A stretch of 64,000 nt of DNA, taken from positions 2,637,001 to 2,701,000 of the forward strand of contig OZ020305.1 in the NCBI GenBank assembly GCA_963971305.1, in the 5' to 3' direction. Of the stretch, positions 37,609 through 50,455 are shown in pieces; position 1 is the first letter of the stretch, and each line of letters begins with the position of its first letter. The notes under the pieces are model-generated. The model had not been told where the DNA came from and ran no database searches. It saw only the letters and a list, made by a program, of their open reading frames with translations. The DNA is from Arcuatula senhousia. Lineage: Eukaryota > Mollusca > Bivalvia > Mytilida > Mytilidae. Both the position numbers and the translations under genes were made by a program.

Positions 37609-38049
37609 TGAAAAAAAATACTTCATATTCTATATTTACCGAAAGCAGCTTGATTTAGGTTATATAAGGGAAATAATCATGAAGAAAAAATATTCAGATG
37701 GGATGTTTGATCGATACAAAAAGTTAATAAGGTAATCCAGTTTCAACATCTCCTGAAAATAAGATGGGTGGAAGGGTCGAACAATTTAACCTTACTAAAG
37801 AGGGTCATACGGGACGGGACATACGCTTGCACACAAAATATTGTGGAGATATATACCAATATCGGATTTATTAATTATAAGAAACGTTAACCGGGAACTT
37901 TTGATATTGATATATTTATTAGTAACTAGAAACTGTTAAAATTATTCTTTCAACAGGACAATTTCTACTTATGAAAAAAAAAACAAACAAGTATCTCCAA
38001 AACAATTTTAACTGCTGTCGGATTTAAAATTGACGTTTGTTTATATTGA

Positions 38050-38184
38050 CTGTGTCGTGAAAGAAGCAAAGAGACATAAATAGGGCATTCGAGTGTCAAA
38101 AGGCCGAAAGGGCAACAAAAAAAAACCGGTAAACACGAAGGAGAACAGCACAAAGAAACACAAAACGCAAAATCAACCGAACGG
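38050..38184 (-). mobile_element. Family A tail, 3' part of a split copy
   Basis: Reads on the minus strand through 'ttgccctttcggccttttgacactcgaatgccc' in pieces and ends at 'tctctttgcttcttt'. It is the 3' half of a tail interrupted by the insertion at 38185-38832; the other half is at 38833-38940. Confidence 0.65.
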
Positions 38185-38832
38185 AAGAAGCAAAGGTGTA
38201 CCAAAGGGGTAATCAGAATCATAAAACCGTAAAAACAAAGACAAAACCGGCAGACAAAAAAATCATCATAACAAAACAAACCACAAAACACCATAAAACA
38301 CACACACACATAACAACAAAACCGCATTCAGCAACGCAAACTCAAGTCGAAACGAGAGTGAACTCAGGTGCTCCGGAAGAGTAAGCAGTTCCTGCTTGCT
38401 TTAGCACACCCGTCACGTTGCCAAAGATCGATTAAGTGTTGGTCAAATCCGGAAAGGATTACATTACAAAACTCTATGTCAAACCTGTATCTGTGCTCAT
38501 CTGAGAGATAGAAATCCGTATTTGTATACAAGGTCGTCCGTAAAATTTATTGAGTGATGACAACAACCTGGGAGCAACGTACCCCTGTGTTAACAATTTG
38601 CTTGTCAGTCGTGTAGATCTATCAAGGAAGTCGTTGTACTCCCCACATGCTCTGGAATAACGAATCAATTGTGATACGTAAAATCCATATGCTGGAGCGG
38701 ACGGAATGTTGCTACACAAAAAGGGAAAGTTAACTATTGGAAAGTTGAAGTCATCACGTTTGTCATAGAGCTTTGTACAAAGCCTTCCTTGTGTGTCAAT
38801 TTCGAGAAATAGATCCAAATATGAAGCGGACC
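38185..38832 (-). mobile_element. Family A retroelement inserted into another family A copy
   Basis: Minus-strand RT end (SASYLDLFLEIDTQ to QMSTDTGLT, about 38832-38474) with its tail (38440-38185), of the same subtype as the 31 and 57.7 kb copies. It sits inside an older family A tail whose two parts flank it at 38050-38184 and 38833-38940. A short deletion near 38525 and KFYGRP in place of KFYGRH show decay. 5'-truncated, inactive. Confidence 0.72.
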
Positions 38833-38940
38833 TAGACAACGCGACCTCAAGTCGTAACAAGAGTGAACTCAGGTGCTTCGGAAAAGTTAGTGGTTTATGC
38901 TTGCTATAGCACATTTTTGTGTCAAACGTGATGCTCTACC
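38833..38940 (-). mobile_element. Family A tail, 5' part of the split copy
   Basis: Minus-strand tail start: 'gctatagcaagcataaacc', then 'gagttcactcttgttacgac' and 'ttgaggtcgcgttgtc', broken exactly where the younger copy begins. Confidence 0.65.
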
Positions 38941-39487
38941 AAATAATCGTGAACGTTTATTCCATTTCCCTATCTTATTCTTTTTAAGAATGAGAACTCA
39001 GAATAAAGTATATCTAAATTTCATTCACCGTCAAAAATAAATATAACTGAAGCTTTCATGATGAGTCGGAGATATACCCATTCAGCCATTTGACAGTTGT
39101 GAGGGTGAAAAAGTTGGTCACCATGCTTTATTCAATACATGAATATCTTGCTGATCGATTAGAATATCAATGTTACCCACACATCCAAAATCTTACAAAC
39201 AGGCTTATATTTTTGGAGATAAGCTTCTTAACTGATAATTTTTATAGGTAGTTGTAATTTGACAGCAGTACTAATGCACCATTATAGGATTTTCCAACGA
39301 TATGGTTTTGGTTGTAATAATCCTTTTGTTGATAAACATATCAAACAGATCAAAACTAAATACCTTTGCATTGATATCGAAGCTTCAAAATAAAAAGCCT
39401 GAAAGTATACATATTATCTCTAATGTGTTTGATTTTCAAAAAATATCTTCAACGGTGTTGAAAATTAGAATTCAAATCAAGAAATAA

Positions 39488-40408
39488 AGGTAATAACAAA
39501 ACTACCGAACTTGAATGATCAATCTCACAGTCCAGAGAAAATGACAAAAACGAATCAGTCATACCGGAGAATTGGTGGATCGCAATGGTCCTGACTTGGT
39601 ACTGGCATTTCAAACGAAATGGTAGGTTAAACCAGGTTTTATGGCGCCAAACCTCCCTCTTCCATTGCGATCTTAGGATCCGGTAATGACAATAGAACAC
39701 AACATAGTTGTGAGACACAATAGGGATATTGAGGTGATAATCTCAGTACAGAAGACCAGTCAAACACTAATTAAAACAATTAACTATCATATCTTTTAAC
39801 TCAATTTTGAACTTTTCTACTAGTGGCTGATAACGAGAAAAGAATTTTTTTAGTGATCGTATGAGACGTATTTTCTTATAGCCCTGCTCCAAAAGTCGGT
39901 CACGAAGAAATCGGTGTCTGATAAATAAATCTGTGAAATGTGTGCAAGCTCTGGCATATCGAATAATTTGTGAAATATAAACACCGTATGCAGGAGAAGT
40001 AGTATTGCTCTTAAGATTAGGAAAATTAATAATTTGAAAATTAAAATCGTCTCGTTTATCATAAATTTTTGTACTGAGATGACCACCTGGGACAAATTCG
40101 AGGTGCAAATCCAAGAAAGACGTGAAGCAATTTGATTCGGTGGTCTCTTTAATCTCCAATTCCGGAGGATATATTGAAGGAATCCATCTACCAAATGAAG
40201 TGTTATTGACAGAAAGGACATCATCAATATATCTGAATGTAAGATTAAATGACCTTGCCTCTTTCATCTTCTTGTTCTATACGAGTCCCTGAAGAAATTC
40301 AGTCTCGTAAGAGTATAAAAACAAATCGGCGAGGAGAGGAGCACAGTTTGTGCCCATTGGAATGCCGATTTGTTGTTGAAAAATCTCTCCTCCGAAGGTG
40401 ACAAATGA
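39488..40408 (-). mobile_element. Family B retroelement, 5'-truncated (RT end plus tail)
   Basis: On the minus strand the RT starts in FVTFGGEIFQQQIGIPMGTN near 40400, keeps motif B (GIPMGTNCAPLLADLF), then has a stop near 40275 (LQGLV-stop). An open stretch of 166 codons (40267-39767) contains FRYIDDVLSVNN, the SFLDLHLE block and the KKIRLIRSLKKFFSRY C-terminus. The tail (39735-39488) ends at the 'tttgttattacctttat' terminus. It keeps the motif B that the 54-kb copy has lost, which shows that the loss there is a deletion. Inactive because 5'-truncated. Confidence 0.8.
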
Positions 40409-42938
40409 AGAATTAATCTTATACTGCATCAAAAGAATATTTTGTAGTCAGCGACACTTGGGCAACATAGTTGGTAGGTCAAGATATATAGTTTATATTA
40501 AACACAACAAATCATAACTTACGGTATAAAGAATCTTAATAGTTTATTACCTATAAATGGATAATAATACATGGAGAAATCTGTCTTTTGGGATGAAATG
40601 CAATCATAATGTATACTCTAATAGGATCAAGAAAGATCTTTTTAGAGCCCACGACACCAAAATGTTCGGAAAACATTGACGTTAGTTTTAAAGACATCTC
40701 GGGACGCACAAAGACTAAAAGTGGTCAAAACTGACCTAAAGACGTAAAAATATGCTTTCTCATGCGTGACCATGCAATAAGGTAGCTACTGAATAATAAC
40801 ACAAAATTCAAATCAACGAATCTGTCTTTGAAATACCGTTACATTCATGACATTCTCCCATACTTCATCGTATAAATCTCTAACAAACCTACAGCCCTTG
40901 AAAAGGAATAAACAAAACATGATCAAGAAATAAGAAAGCACAATAAAACTAATTAAAAACCACTTTATGTCATTTTCTGACGCCTGTGCTTCTATGATTT
41001 CGTCTTTATATGATGTAGTTGTGAACCAGTTAATTTATCGCTGCCTGAAATTTATTTTGTTTTCGTCAAAACTTTGACAGCGAAGGTCAGGGTTGAAATT
41101 ATTGTTGATTTAACTCAAACCATCGTGTGGAAACAAAAGTATGCACATATATGAACGAAGGGAACTTGTCACTGCTCTGAATTTGTTTTGTCTTTGTCGC
41201 ATCAAAATCCCAGAAGGCTGTACAAATTATCAACAAGCTTCTTTTAAATCCAAATTTCCATAATTGGAAAAAACAATATGTTATAGAGGAATTAATTAAG
41301 ATAATTGCATTCATCTATTAAAATTATAAATTGAAAATTAAAATTGTAGATAAATAACCATTGTCCTACGAAACACGTTCAAATAGAAACTGATTATCAT
41401 TCAAACACTACTCTCTTGTGTCGCCTCATAATTGTGATAACGAAAAATGAAGTCTTTATTGAAAAGATTGGATAACCCTGTGAAAATGGGAACAAAGGAT
41501 CTCTTATCAATACCTCCTTCAAATATACGAGATTTCATTACGAGTTTTTACGAGTTACATCTAGTTTTCGATCACAGACACTCGTAATCAACTCTTTTGT
41601 TCTCGTAAACAAGTCTTTCTAGTTTGAATATATCCTCTATTTTGTATCCAATATTTGACAAAAAATATTTTTTTTTCAAAATCGGACCAGAAATTAAAAA
41701 AAAAGTTTTTGACCATTTTGGACCCAATTCTCAACGCAAAAAGGGACCCCTTACAAATCATCCCAATTTATCATTAAAAGTAAGGTAAAACTCAAGTTAT
41801 GATGGAAAACAAACAAAAGTTTCATTGTTTGCCCCTTTTTTGGCTACTTATTTTAATCGAAAGATACAGGGGGCGCCCAAAATAAATTTAATTTATTTAT
41901 GTATGGCCAGTAACATTTCTGTGAAGTTTCTTGGTATTTTGTCAATCAAAACGAAAGTTATTTTACATGTGGAAACTAAAAAAAAAGTCGCTTATTTCTA
42001 AACAAAATCATGAAATGATCATAAAATGCTTGGTTTTTGAGATTCAGATTACACAAGATAATCACCCCTACAGCGCGACATTGACCCAACTACTAAACGT
42101 GCTCAGCATTTCGCCTATAGTGACGTATGTAATGAATATACATAAAAGAAAAAATAGGAAAAAAAAGAAACTTTTTATCTCGAAAAGCAAGAAATCTTAG
42201 TTCTCGCAAACTCTGTTCTATATATCATAGTTATAAGTCTCTTATTAACGCAATAAGAATTAAAAAACAAGATTTCTTACTAATAAAAATCTATTTTATG
42301 TTCAGGTTCATGAAAATTTTACTATTTCCTATTACAAATTGATGCCTTCATGCTAAACTACAGTTCATGACACGGCAATATAAATCGTATTAAGAAAATC
42401 TTTAATGAATAAGAGCCCATAAAATCCTTTTTGATGCCAAGATTATCCAACTGTCCTACAGGAAGACAATTTGATATGTTCCGCAATAAAAAAATCTGAT
42501 GACGGCATAAAAAAGACCCAGATCCTTCCAACTGATTTACGACATCGCATAGAACTGGCCATTAAACCAGTTATATACGAGATTAACTTCTACATATATT
42601 GAGTTGACAGGCGTCTTGCAAGTAATGCTATCCTTCTCAAACTATCACTGCGTAGAATATAGAAAGTATCATTGATTTGATGACTTAAAAAACAAATAGT
42701 TTTAAAAATAATAAAATGTATAAAACATCTGAAAGGGTCTGTTTTTAATTAACGAAAATTCGTTGAACATTTTTACAAATAAATTCGTGATCCGTTCCAA
42801 TATTCTGTATTGTTTCTTTTGTTTAAAATAAAGATTATGCCTTTTTACATCAATAACCATAAATGTACATTATAGTTTTTTTATAGTTTATTTTATAATT
42901 TGAATTTATTACCCGTAATTTCAAGTCTGGTAAGTCTG
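40409..42938. other. Intron sequence, mostly unassigned
   Basis: Apart from the fragment at 41521-41620 no repeat or gene was recognised. Confidence 0.5.
41521..41620. mobile_element. Fragment of the ACGAGT-rich element
   Basis: 'atacgagatttcattacgag', 'tttttacgagttacatctag', 'cgatcacagacactcgtaat' resemble the ends and inner words of the 49.9-kb element. Confidence 0.5.
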
Positions 42939-43174
42939 TTTTGACACACTGAACGCGACGGGTGTACTTTAGCAGGCAGGAAGTGCTTTCTTTTCTGGAA
43001 CACCTGATTTCACTCTCGTTACGACAATCACTTGAGATTGCGTTGTTGATTGAAAATCAGTTGTTTGAAAGTCTTAGTTGTTTGTTCGTGCATTGTTCGT
43101 AGTTACCAGTTTTGTCTTTTCTTTTCGGACCTTTGTAATGTGGTTGCCCAATTGTTACCTCTTTGCGTCTTGTA
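42939..43174 (+). mobile_element. Solo family A tail
   Basis: 'ttgacacactgaacgcgacg', 'ggtgtactttagcaggcagg', 'aacacctgatttcactctcg', and the end 'gttacctctttgcgtctt'. Confidence 0.72.
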
Positions 43175-43254
43175 ATACCACACATTTAAGGGGCATAATG
43201 TAAACATGGTATGGTACATTTGTATAGTATGTATTAAAGCATAAATTTTGCAAT

Positions 43255-43295
43255 ACCACGGTACGATGGTATGGTGCGATCGTACCATGATATAC
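43255..43295. repeat. Short palindromic stretch
   Basis: 'accacggtacgatggtatgg' and 'tgcgatcgtaccatgatat' pair imperfectly; could form a small hairpin. Confidence 0.4.
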
Positions 43296-45087
43296 AGTTT
43301 GCCAACTTTAGGTTAGGAAATTCTATTCAAATCGTAATATCTCAAAAATGCTCTGATGGTGACTAAAATTTCGCCTCATAATGATCAAGTTGGTTAAATG
43401 CAATTATATTAAAGTGATAACAATTATGTACATTACATAGAAATAGTTCGGGAATGATAAAACACATTTAGCTTGATTTCTGCATACAACATCTTTTCAT
43501 AGTGTTTTTTCCAACTCTTATTTTTCCATTGAACTAGACAAAACATTTTACAAACAATCAATGTATATAGATTATAACCAGACAAAAATATAAAACGTAA
43601 ACTTGTATCTGTTCAGTGGAGGGGTTATTGTTTTGACAGTCGTTTTGATGAATGAATTGCTATCAGTAGGAATCTCACATTTATCATTATATAAATGACA
43701 GAGCCATTATGATTTCCCTGCCACGAATTCTTTCATTCCGTATGTTTGTTAGATACGTTTCTATAGTGTGACATTAACATGTTATGGTCAGCAGTCCTGG
43801 TAGAATTACAAGGGAAAATTACCTTTCATATTATGGTTTTGCTATTTTTGAGTGTTTTTATCAAGTTTTGTCTACCAATAGTGTAACCTTAGTTAGTGGC
43901 ATTAAACATTAACGGAAAAACCAACAACCCGCTCTAAGAATGGGGATTTACCGATTTAAAAATTTCACCATCTGAATTAAAAATCTCTTTTGATTTTTTT
44001 CATGTATGGATATTTAATAATGTAGTTTAATTTTTTTAAGCTTCAAAAGTCTAGTTGTTTCTATTATGTCTTACGATTTTTTTTCTCGGAAACGCTTGTA
44101 AATTAAACTGTCCAGATTTTGCCATTTGGGGTCTAAAAATCGTTTGCTTTTACCAGAAAGAAAACAAATCAAATGTTGTTTTGGGCTTGACTTGTCTCTC
44201 ACGAAATTTGCATGTGAATTTTAAGCGATTTCAAAACGTAAAAAAGTGACAAACAAAGTTTTTTTCTTGTAAAACTCATGGTTGATCTCCTTAGTTGTAA
44301 ATTGTTTAATTGTCCAACTATCGTTATTTGGAAGTAGCTTCTATGGTTTGTTGCAAGCGGGGTGTTAATTATCTACCCATATATAAGTTTTTTAGTCTTT
44401 TTTTCTGTTTGTTTTTCAAAACTTAAACTATACTAGAAGCAATTCCTAGATAACCACTGCCTTCCAACAAGAACATAGATCATTGATTTAAGTAGGCGGG
44501 ATGACAGCAATTCTATTCATAGGGACTGTCATCAAAAGATATGAAAATATATTAAAGTAATTATTTCCATTTTGTGAATTGCACCCTAGAGGGATGTATG
44601 CATTTTTGAAGCCTAGTTAATAAAATTGACGAGGCTGATTAAATCGTCTTCCTGGTGAGCCGCATATGTAAATGTATTAGGATTCCCTATACGGCCGTAT
44701 CTTGTTATTTACTGTGAAAGATAACAAAAAAAGCATTTGATAAAGCGATGGTCTAGAATTTACAATTGACGTCAAAATCTAAAAAGGAGATGTTTGATAA
44801 ACGATGGAAAGGCAATAAAATAGATTTATTTAAAAATCAACAATTTTTGCACATTCATAACCGAATCAAAACTTAACAATAAATAATGTTGCATTACATG
44901 TGATAAAATGACAATAAGAAAAGGATGTTTTAAAGAACTCATATAAACGACAAGAAGATAGCGCTTTAAGACTCAGTTTCGGATATTTTGACTTTGAGTT
45001 AATGAAAAATTGGTTTGAAAGAGTCATAACATTACTGAATATAGATATCGATAGAATTCATTCGGACGAATGTGAAATGACATGACT

Positions 45088-45192
45088 TACTTACTGCTGG
45101 CGGTTGTCAATTGTGTTTTTTTTTTCTAAATTGCCGCTTGTTATGTGGGTTGTGTCGCTAACACTTATTCCACATCTCATTACTTTCTATAA
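45088..45192 (+). repeat. Family C repeat fragment
   Basis: 'ctgctggcggttgtcaattg', 'ctaaattgccgcttgttatg', 'cacttattccacatctcatt'. Confidence 0.62.
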
Positions 45193-45665
45193 TAACGTTG
45201 AAATATTTTGTTTTGTACTTAATCAGAGTAATATAACATATGGTTAATGATTCTTACATTTTCATTGAACAATTGGGTCATGGGATTTTATGGATATTTA
45301 GTGTACTTTTCTTTACTTTGAAAATCATAACGTTGCTGTTTTCATATATTGACGCTATGTTTCTATTTTTACCTATATTGACGCTATGTTACTAAATTTA
45401 TATCCGAATATTCGCCCGTTCCGGATATATCATGTATATTTTTTGCACATCGTTTTTAAACAAATATGTCGACAACAAAATCGTGAAAAAAAAATAACTC
45501 TTGCAACAAAACAGAAACAATTTATCAAACTCTGACTAATAAAAAAAATACATATATTTTTTAATATAACAATGATGGATGTTTTTATTCTGTCAATACA
45601 TTATATATGGATCTGTTAGGAATATATAGACCTCAGACTTCGTCCTCGATCAATACATGCTAACA

Positions 45666-45722
45666 GGTCAATATTTAATGTATTGAACTGGTTAAAAGTC
45701 AATAATTGATAAATATTGACCG
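45666..45722. repeat. Inverted repeat with perfect 12-bp arms
   Basis: 'ggtcaatattta' and 'taaatattgacc' separated by about 30 nt. No clear host or transposon role. Confidence 0.5.
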
Positions 45723-46492
45723 ACGTTTCGTACATTTGCCGCTGTTTCAGCGGTTGTATAGTTACTGCTTAACCCTGAAAAAAGTTGGAACATTTTAATA
45801 CGTTTGATACGAAAATGAAAAATATAAAACAGTTGACAAAAATAAGCTGACAGTTGTTTGTAGTGTTTTGACAGTAATAATGTATGATAATGGTAATGCC
45901 AGTCTCTTTTCTTATCTGTAGTTGTTATTTTGCGTTTGAAATTTGTGTTGCAGTACTTCAGACTAAAGTTTATCGAGTTTTATATGAATTGAATGACGTC
46001 AATTAAATCTATGTTAGCCCATTACAGATTGAAATGTTTGCAAAATTTGCTACTATAATCCAAATAATTTATGCTTGCGTGTAGAACCACCATACATATA
46101 CAATAGGATTGAAGCAGACCACATGAAAAGCAAATTAAACGATATGAAATTCTTCTCTGAGTCGTTAATATTTAATTTCTGTGTAATAAAACAGATAATG
46201 AATATTCACTTATTAGAAAATGTAATAGTTAAAGCCAACTTGTTGAAAAAGGGTCTCATTTCGTGTCATTAAAAGAATCAATGCAATCATGAAAGTAATA
46301 TCATTCACTTGTTTTTGCCAAACCGGCTTATAGTAACCAAACTTTTGTTTTTATATGTTTTCTTTTGTTTTGGTCACTATCCCTATTGTTTCAACCTCAG
46401 GAAATACATAATTCACCAGTAGCGCTAATCATCACGGATGTTAGAAATAAAAGATACCAAAAAGTGAAAAATTTCTATGGTGTAACTTTCGG

Positions 46493-46605
46493 TTTTGTAT
46501 TTCTGTGTTTAATGTTGTCTGATTTTTTGTCCTCTTCTAATTGGTGTTTACTGGTTTTGTCTATGCCCTTTCGGACTTTTGACATCCGGATGCCCGATTG
46601 GTAGC
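46493..46605 (+). mobile_element. Solo family A tail, 3' part
   Basis: 'ctaattggtgtttactggtt', 'ctatgccctttcggactttt', 'gacatccggatgcccgattg'. Confidence 0.68.
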
Positions 46606-47299
46606 TCGATCCGTTTCATTCCTTAATTAGCTTTATTTCTTAGACATATGCGTCTGATCTTCCCAGTTGGGTAGTTTTGAATTTACCTTTGTTTATAATG
46701 TTTGGTCATTACTTAATAGAAATCTTTGATTGTAATACTATTTATTTACATGTTTATCAATTTTAGCACTATGGGAAATCGCCAAGTTATATAAACGAAA
46801 CAAACATTTATTGACCTATATTCAGTGTAATTTCTTATCTTAAAAATAAGAAAAAAGATAATTATGGTTCAAAAGTTCAGCACTGTCTTCATCAAACAAA
46901 GCTATAACGTTGTTATTTGGGTTTTAATTGATAAAATGGACATGTTATGGGTGTTAAGAAACTATTAATTATCAAAAGATATGGTAAATTAAACATTACA
47001 CATACCGAGAATTCTATCTTTCATGTTTACACCAATTTCATGGTACCGATAAATCTAAATTATGCAGTATTAATACAGGCACCCGCTTGGATGTAGAGAA
47101 TGTGTACTGATACTTGAACCTTAAAACCATCTTTGCTATAAACATGATAAAAACAACCATTAATTTTCTCTAGTATTCTACCAACATTTATATTTAATTA
47201 AGAGTATATATTTTCATTATAAAAGAAAAATCGTTAAATAATTCAATAACTTTATCAAAAGTGTTCATTTAACACAGAGATGTTTAAATTAATGCTCAA

Positions 47300-47605
47300 T
47301 TCTTCCTACCCCAGACATAGGTTGAATATCTTAGTAATAATTTGGTTCCCCAGTTTGGTATTTTTGGTTATACTGTTCTATGCTCTTCATATTCATACAG
47401 TGTTTGGCATTTTCAATATTTTTGGTAGAGCGCCTCTCTCTGATGAGTCTTGAATAGACGAAACGCGCGTCAGGCGTTGCAAAATTTATTGTCTGGAACT
47501 TTGTTGTCATTTGTATTTCGAACACACGTGAAGGTTAGCACTGCTGGTGGAGTTTAAATTCCCCGAGGTTAGCCCGCTCCGGCACCAACACTTTTGATTT
47601 GGAGA
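47300..47605 (+). repeat. Family D repeat, copy 1 with extension
   Basis: 'cccagacataggttgaatat' through 'gatgagtcttgaatagacga' and 'aacgcgcgtcaggcgttgca'. Followed at 47530-47600 by 'ctgctggtggagtttaaatt' and 'ccccgaggttagcccgctcc', the module shared with the 160-bp array. Confidence 0.75.
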
Positions 47606-47661
47606 ATACATCAAAGCTTTAAATTATCCGCCTAAATTTCAAAATTGTCTAAACCCTAAGG

Positions 47662-47877
47662 TTCTTCCTACCCCAGACATAGGTTGAATATCTTAGTAAT
47701 AATTTGGTTCCCCAGTTTGGTATTTTTGGTTATACTGTTCTATGCTCTTCATATTCATACAGTGTTTGGCATTTTCAATATTTTTGGTAGAGCGCCTCTG
47801 ATGAGTCTTGAATAGACGAAACGCGCGTCAGGCGTAGCAAAATTTATTGTCTGGAACTTTGTTGTCATTTGTATTTC
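47662..47877 (+). repeat. Family D repeat, copy 2
   Basis: Nearly identical to 47300-47520, offset 362 bp. It lacks one 'ctct' and differs at 'ggcgtagca'. It joins a family A tail at 47878. Confidence 0.78.
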
Positions 47878-47993
47878 ACGACTTGAGTTCACGTTGTTGA
47901 TTTCCATTCGGTTGATTTTATGTTTTGTGTTTCTTCGTGCTGTTTTTGTTCGTATTTACCGCACCCCATTGGTGTCTCTTTGCTTCTTTCCAT
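47878..47993 (+). mobile_element. Solo family A tail
   Basis: 'acgacttgagttcacgttgt', 'tgtttcttcgtgctgttttt', 'ccattggtgtctctttgctt'. A deletion removes the 'gccctttcgg' part. Confidence 0.68.
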
Positions 47994-48462
47994 CATGTAA
48001 AACAGAAGATACTAGATGTAGTCAAAAATTTCAATCGTAAAAACATGAAATATGGATTGAGAACATTTCAAGGCATAAAAGATGACATGATCTTAGTAAT
48101 TAAAGGTGCATGCTAAGAAGTATTCTTTAACCTCAAAGTAGTGTATTTTCAACGATATTATGTCAAGGTAATAACAAATTGTATATTATTTATATACATG
48201 TATATATGGTCAACGTTATACCATCTTTGTTGTATTTGTAACAGCTCATGACAGTATAATAAACAAAAAGTTAAAGTTCTTACAGATATGAGAAAGTGGT
48301 CCCTAACAACCTTCATATTTTATGAAAGGATTAGGAGTAAATGAACATGAGATCCTCATAAATATGTCAAATCAAACTGATATTATTTTTATGAGCTGTA
48401 TGGTCATTTCGGAATTTTATTCATCATCATGATCAGCAGCACTTTAACCTAAACATATAAAA

Positions 48463-48612
48463 GAAGCAAAGGGGCACCAATGAGGTTCAGGTGTCAAAAG
48501 ACCAAAAAGGCAACGACGAAACCGGCACACACGAATAAAAATAGCACAAAGAAACACAAAACACAAAATCAACCAAACGGAAATCAATAACGCGAACTCA
48601 AGTCGTTACACT
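48463..48612 (-). mobile_element. Solo family A tail
   Basis: 'aagaagcaaaggggcaccaa', 'aaggcaacgacgaaaccggc', 'aatcaataacgcgaactcaa'. Confidence 0.72.
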
Positions 48613-49881
48613 TAAAAAGACATGAAATCCACAATTTCAAAAAGTGATGAAAATGCATAAAACCAAGTGAAATATGACTGATAAGTAATATCAAATTAAC
48701 TTATTATGAATTACGTTGGAGGGAGTTAAACATAAGCTAGGTTTAAACGCAAAATCTCACTCGGATAATATACTGCAACATGTTTTAGTGCAATATATGC
48801 TTTATTTAATCACTGACATTAACTGCACGGACCTGATACAATTTAACAGGTTGAAAGGCAAATAATTTTAAAATAAAAGCAAGATAAACGATGCAATATG
48901 ACTACAATATTGCTAGATATTGTGTTTACCAAAGTCGGTAGTTAATGACATTTTATGATAAAATGATCTTTTAATGGTGGTTGCTGCAGATAAAATAGAA
49001 CGGAAGAGGAAGTTGTACTGGTTCTATGTTCTAGTCATCTAGATAGCTGCAGTGATAAATAACACTGTCTCTGATCATTTTATAAAACACATATAAAACA
49101 CCGTCAAAAATATAATCATGTTAATGTTACTTTAACAAAACATAAATCTTTATCACCATGCTATAATATAATAAATAGTCTGCCAGATTGATTAGAATAT
49201 TAACATTTTGCACAAAATAAATGGGAAAGGTTCATGGAGGCAAATTCAGTTAAACATCTCTAGTTACAATCGTTATTAATTTAATAAGGAAACTAGATGT
49301 CTGACGGAGCAACGATGAACCTGTACTGCTTTTATTGAATTGAACATAAATCTCTATATGTGCGTATTAATCTTAATTGATTTTAAACTGATTTCAAAGC
49401 CCACACAAAAATGTATTATCATGTGCTTTTAAGTTTAATTTTTGACTAATAAATGCACCTTAATATATTTCTAATTATAGAGTCAGTATTTGTCCGAATG
49501 TCTGTCGCAATTTATTCTCAATTATCTGAATAGTTGGATTTGATGGTGAATTTTCCCACGAGGGAAACTTGTCTGTCATTTTTTGCATGAGATTTAACCT
49601 TTGGTTTCTAATCTAAAAAAAATAATAAGTGATAGCAATACCAAGCCTAGTTAAAATTCTTTTAACGATGTGCCCAATTTTACATTAATACGGTTGTTTA
49701 GGACTTTCTTAGGCTGGCATTCCGGCCACAAATGCAATACTTTCCGTAAATTTGGACATGAGCGGGGAAAATCAGTGGCTGTAACACAATTCTAGAATTT
49801 TTTCAACCTAGAAGTGATATTGGAATTATTGTATTCATGGCTCTTTTGGTTTATCAGTTGTTTGCTGCCTAAATCGTATAC
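48613..49881. other. Intron sequence, nothing recognised
   Basis: AT-rich; 50469-51927 before exon 2 is also without a recognised element. Confidence 0.5.
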
Positions 49882-49894
49882 ATGAAGGGGGTAT

Positions 49895-50455
49895 AATACG
49901 ATATTCACTTACGAGCTGTTACGATTTTTAAAATTTATAGTTTTACCAGTTCTTACGATATTTTTTTCCAACCTTTTGCGAGTTATTTCCGAGCTTTCAC
50001 GATTTCTTCAGATGTTCGGCAATTTTACGCACCGTCGTCTGGCGACGATATCAATTTTAATTTTGAAGCGTTTACGAGCCCGTTATGGTGTTTTAAAAAT
50101 GTCTTTACGAGTGAAATGAAATGCGATATAGAAAAAGAAATTGTAACTAACTCGTAAAAGAAATGCTCTGCCATGTCTTCCCGAGTTAGTTAAGAGTAAA
50201 CGCGAGACCATTTACGATCACCACGTATTCTTTACGAGTGATATGCGATGCGCTTACGAGTCAAATTGTGACATTGTCATTCTTTCAACTCGCAAAAGTT
50301 TAACGAGGATTTTTTTACCTTTCACGATTTCATACGATTTGACACGAGTTGCAAAGACCTCTTTGTGAGTAACTGAGAGTTAATTGCGAGTCTTTGTTAT
50401 CGATCGAATACGAGTTGGAAATTCGTAACAACTCGTAAGGAAATCTCGTATGTAT
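49895..50455. mobile_element. 561-bp inverted-repeat element, ACGAGT-rich, with 13-bp flanking duplication
   Basis: Flanked by 'atgaagggggtat' at 49882-49894 and 50456-50468. The ends are inverted: 'atacgatattcacttacgag' on the left and the reverse complement of 'ttacgagttgttacgaattt...' on the right, about 24 of 29 positions matching. The interior repeats ttacgag / ctcgtaa words on both strands. No ORF of note. The long direct duplication suggests a replicative DNA transposon class, but which one is unclear. Confidence 0.68.

Larger units (their letters stand above)
43296..46492. other. Intron sequence, mostly unassigned
   Basis: Contains only the family C fragment (45088-45192) and the hairpin at 45666; no gene. 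Confidence 0.5.
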
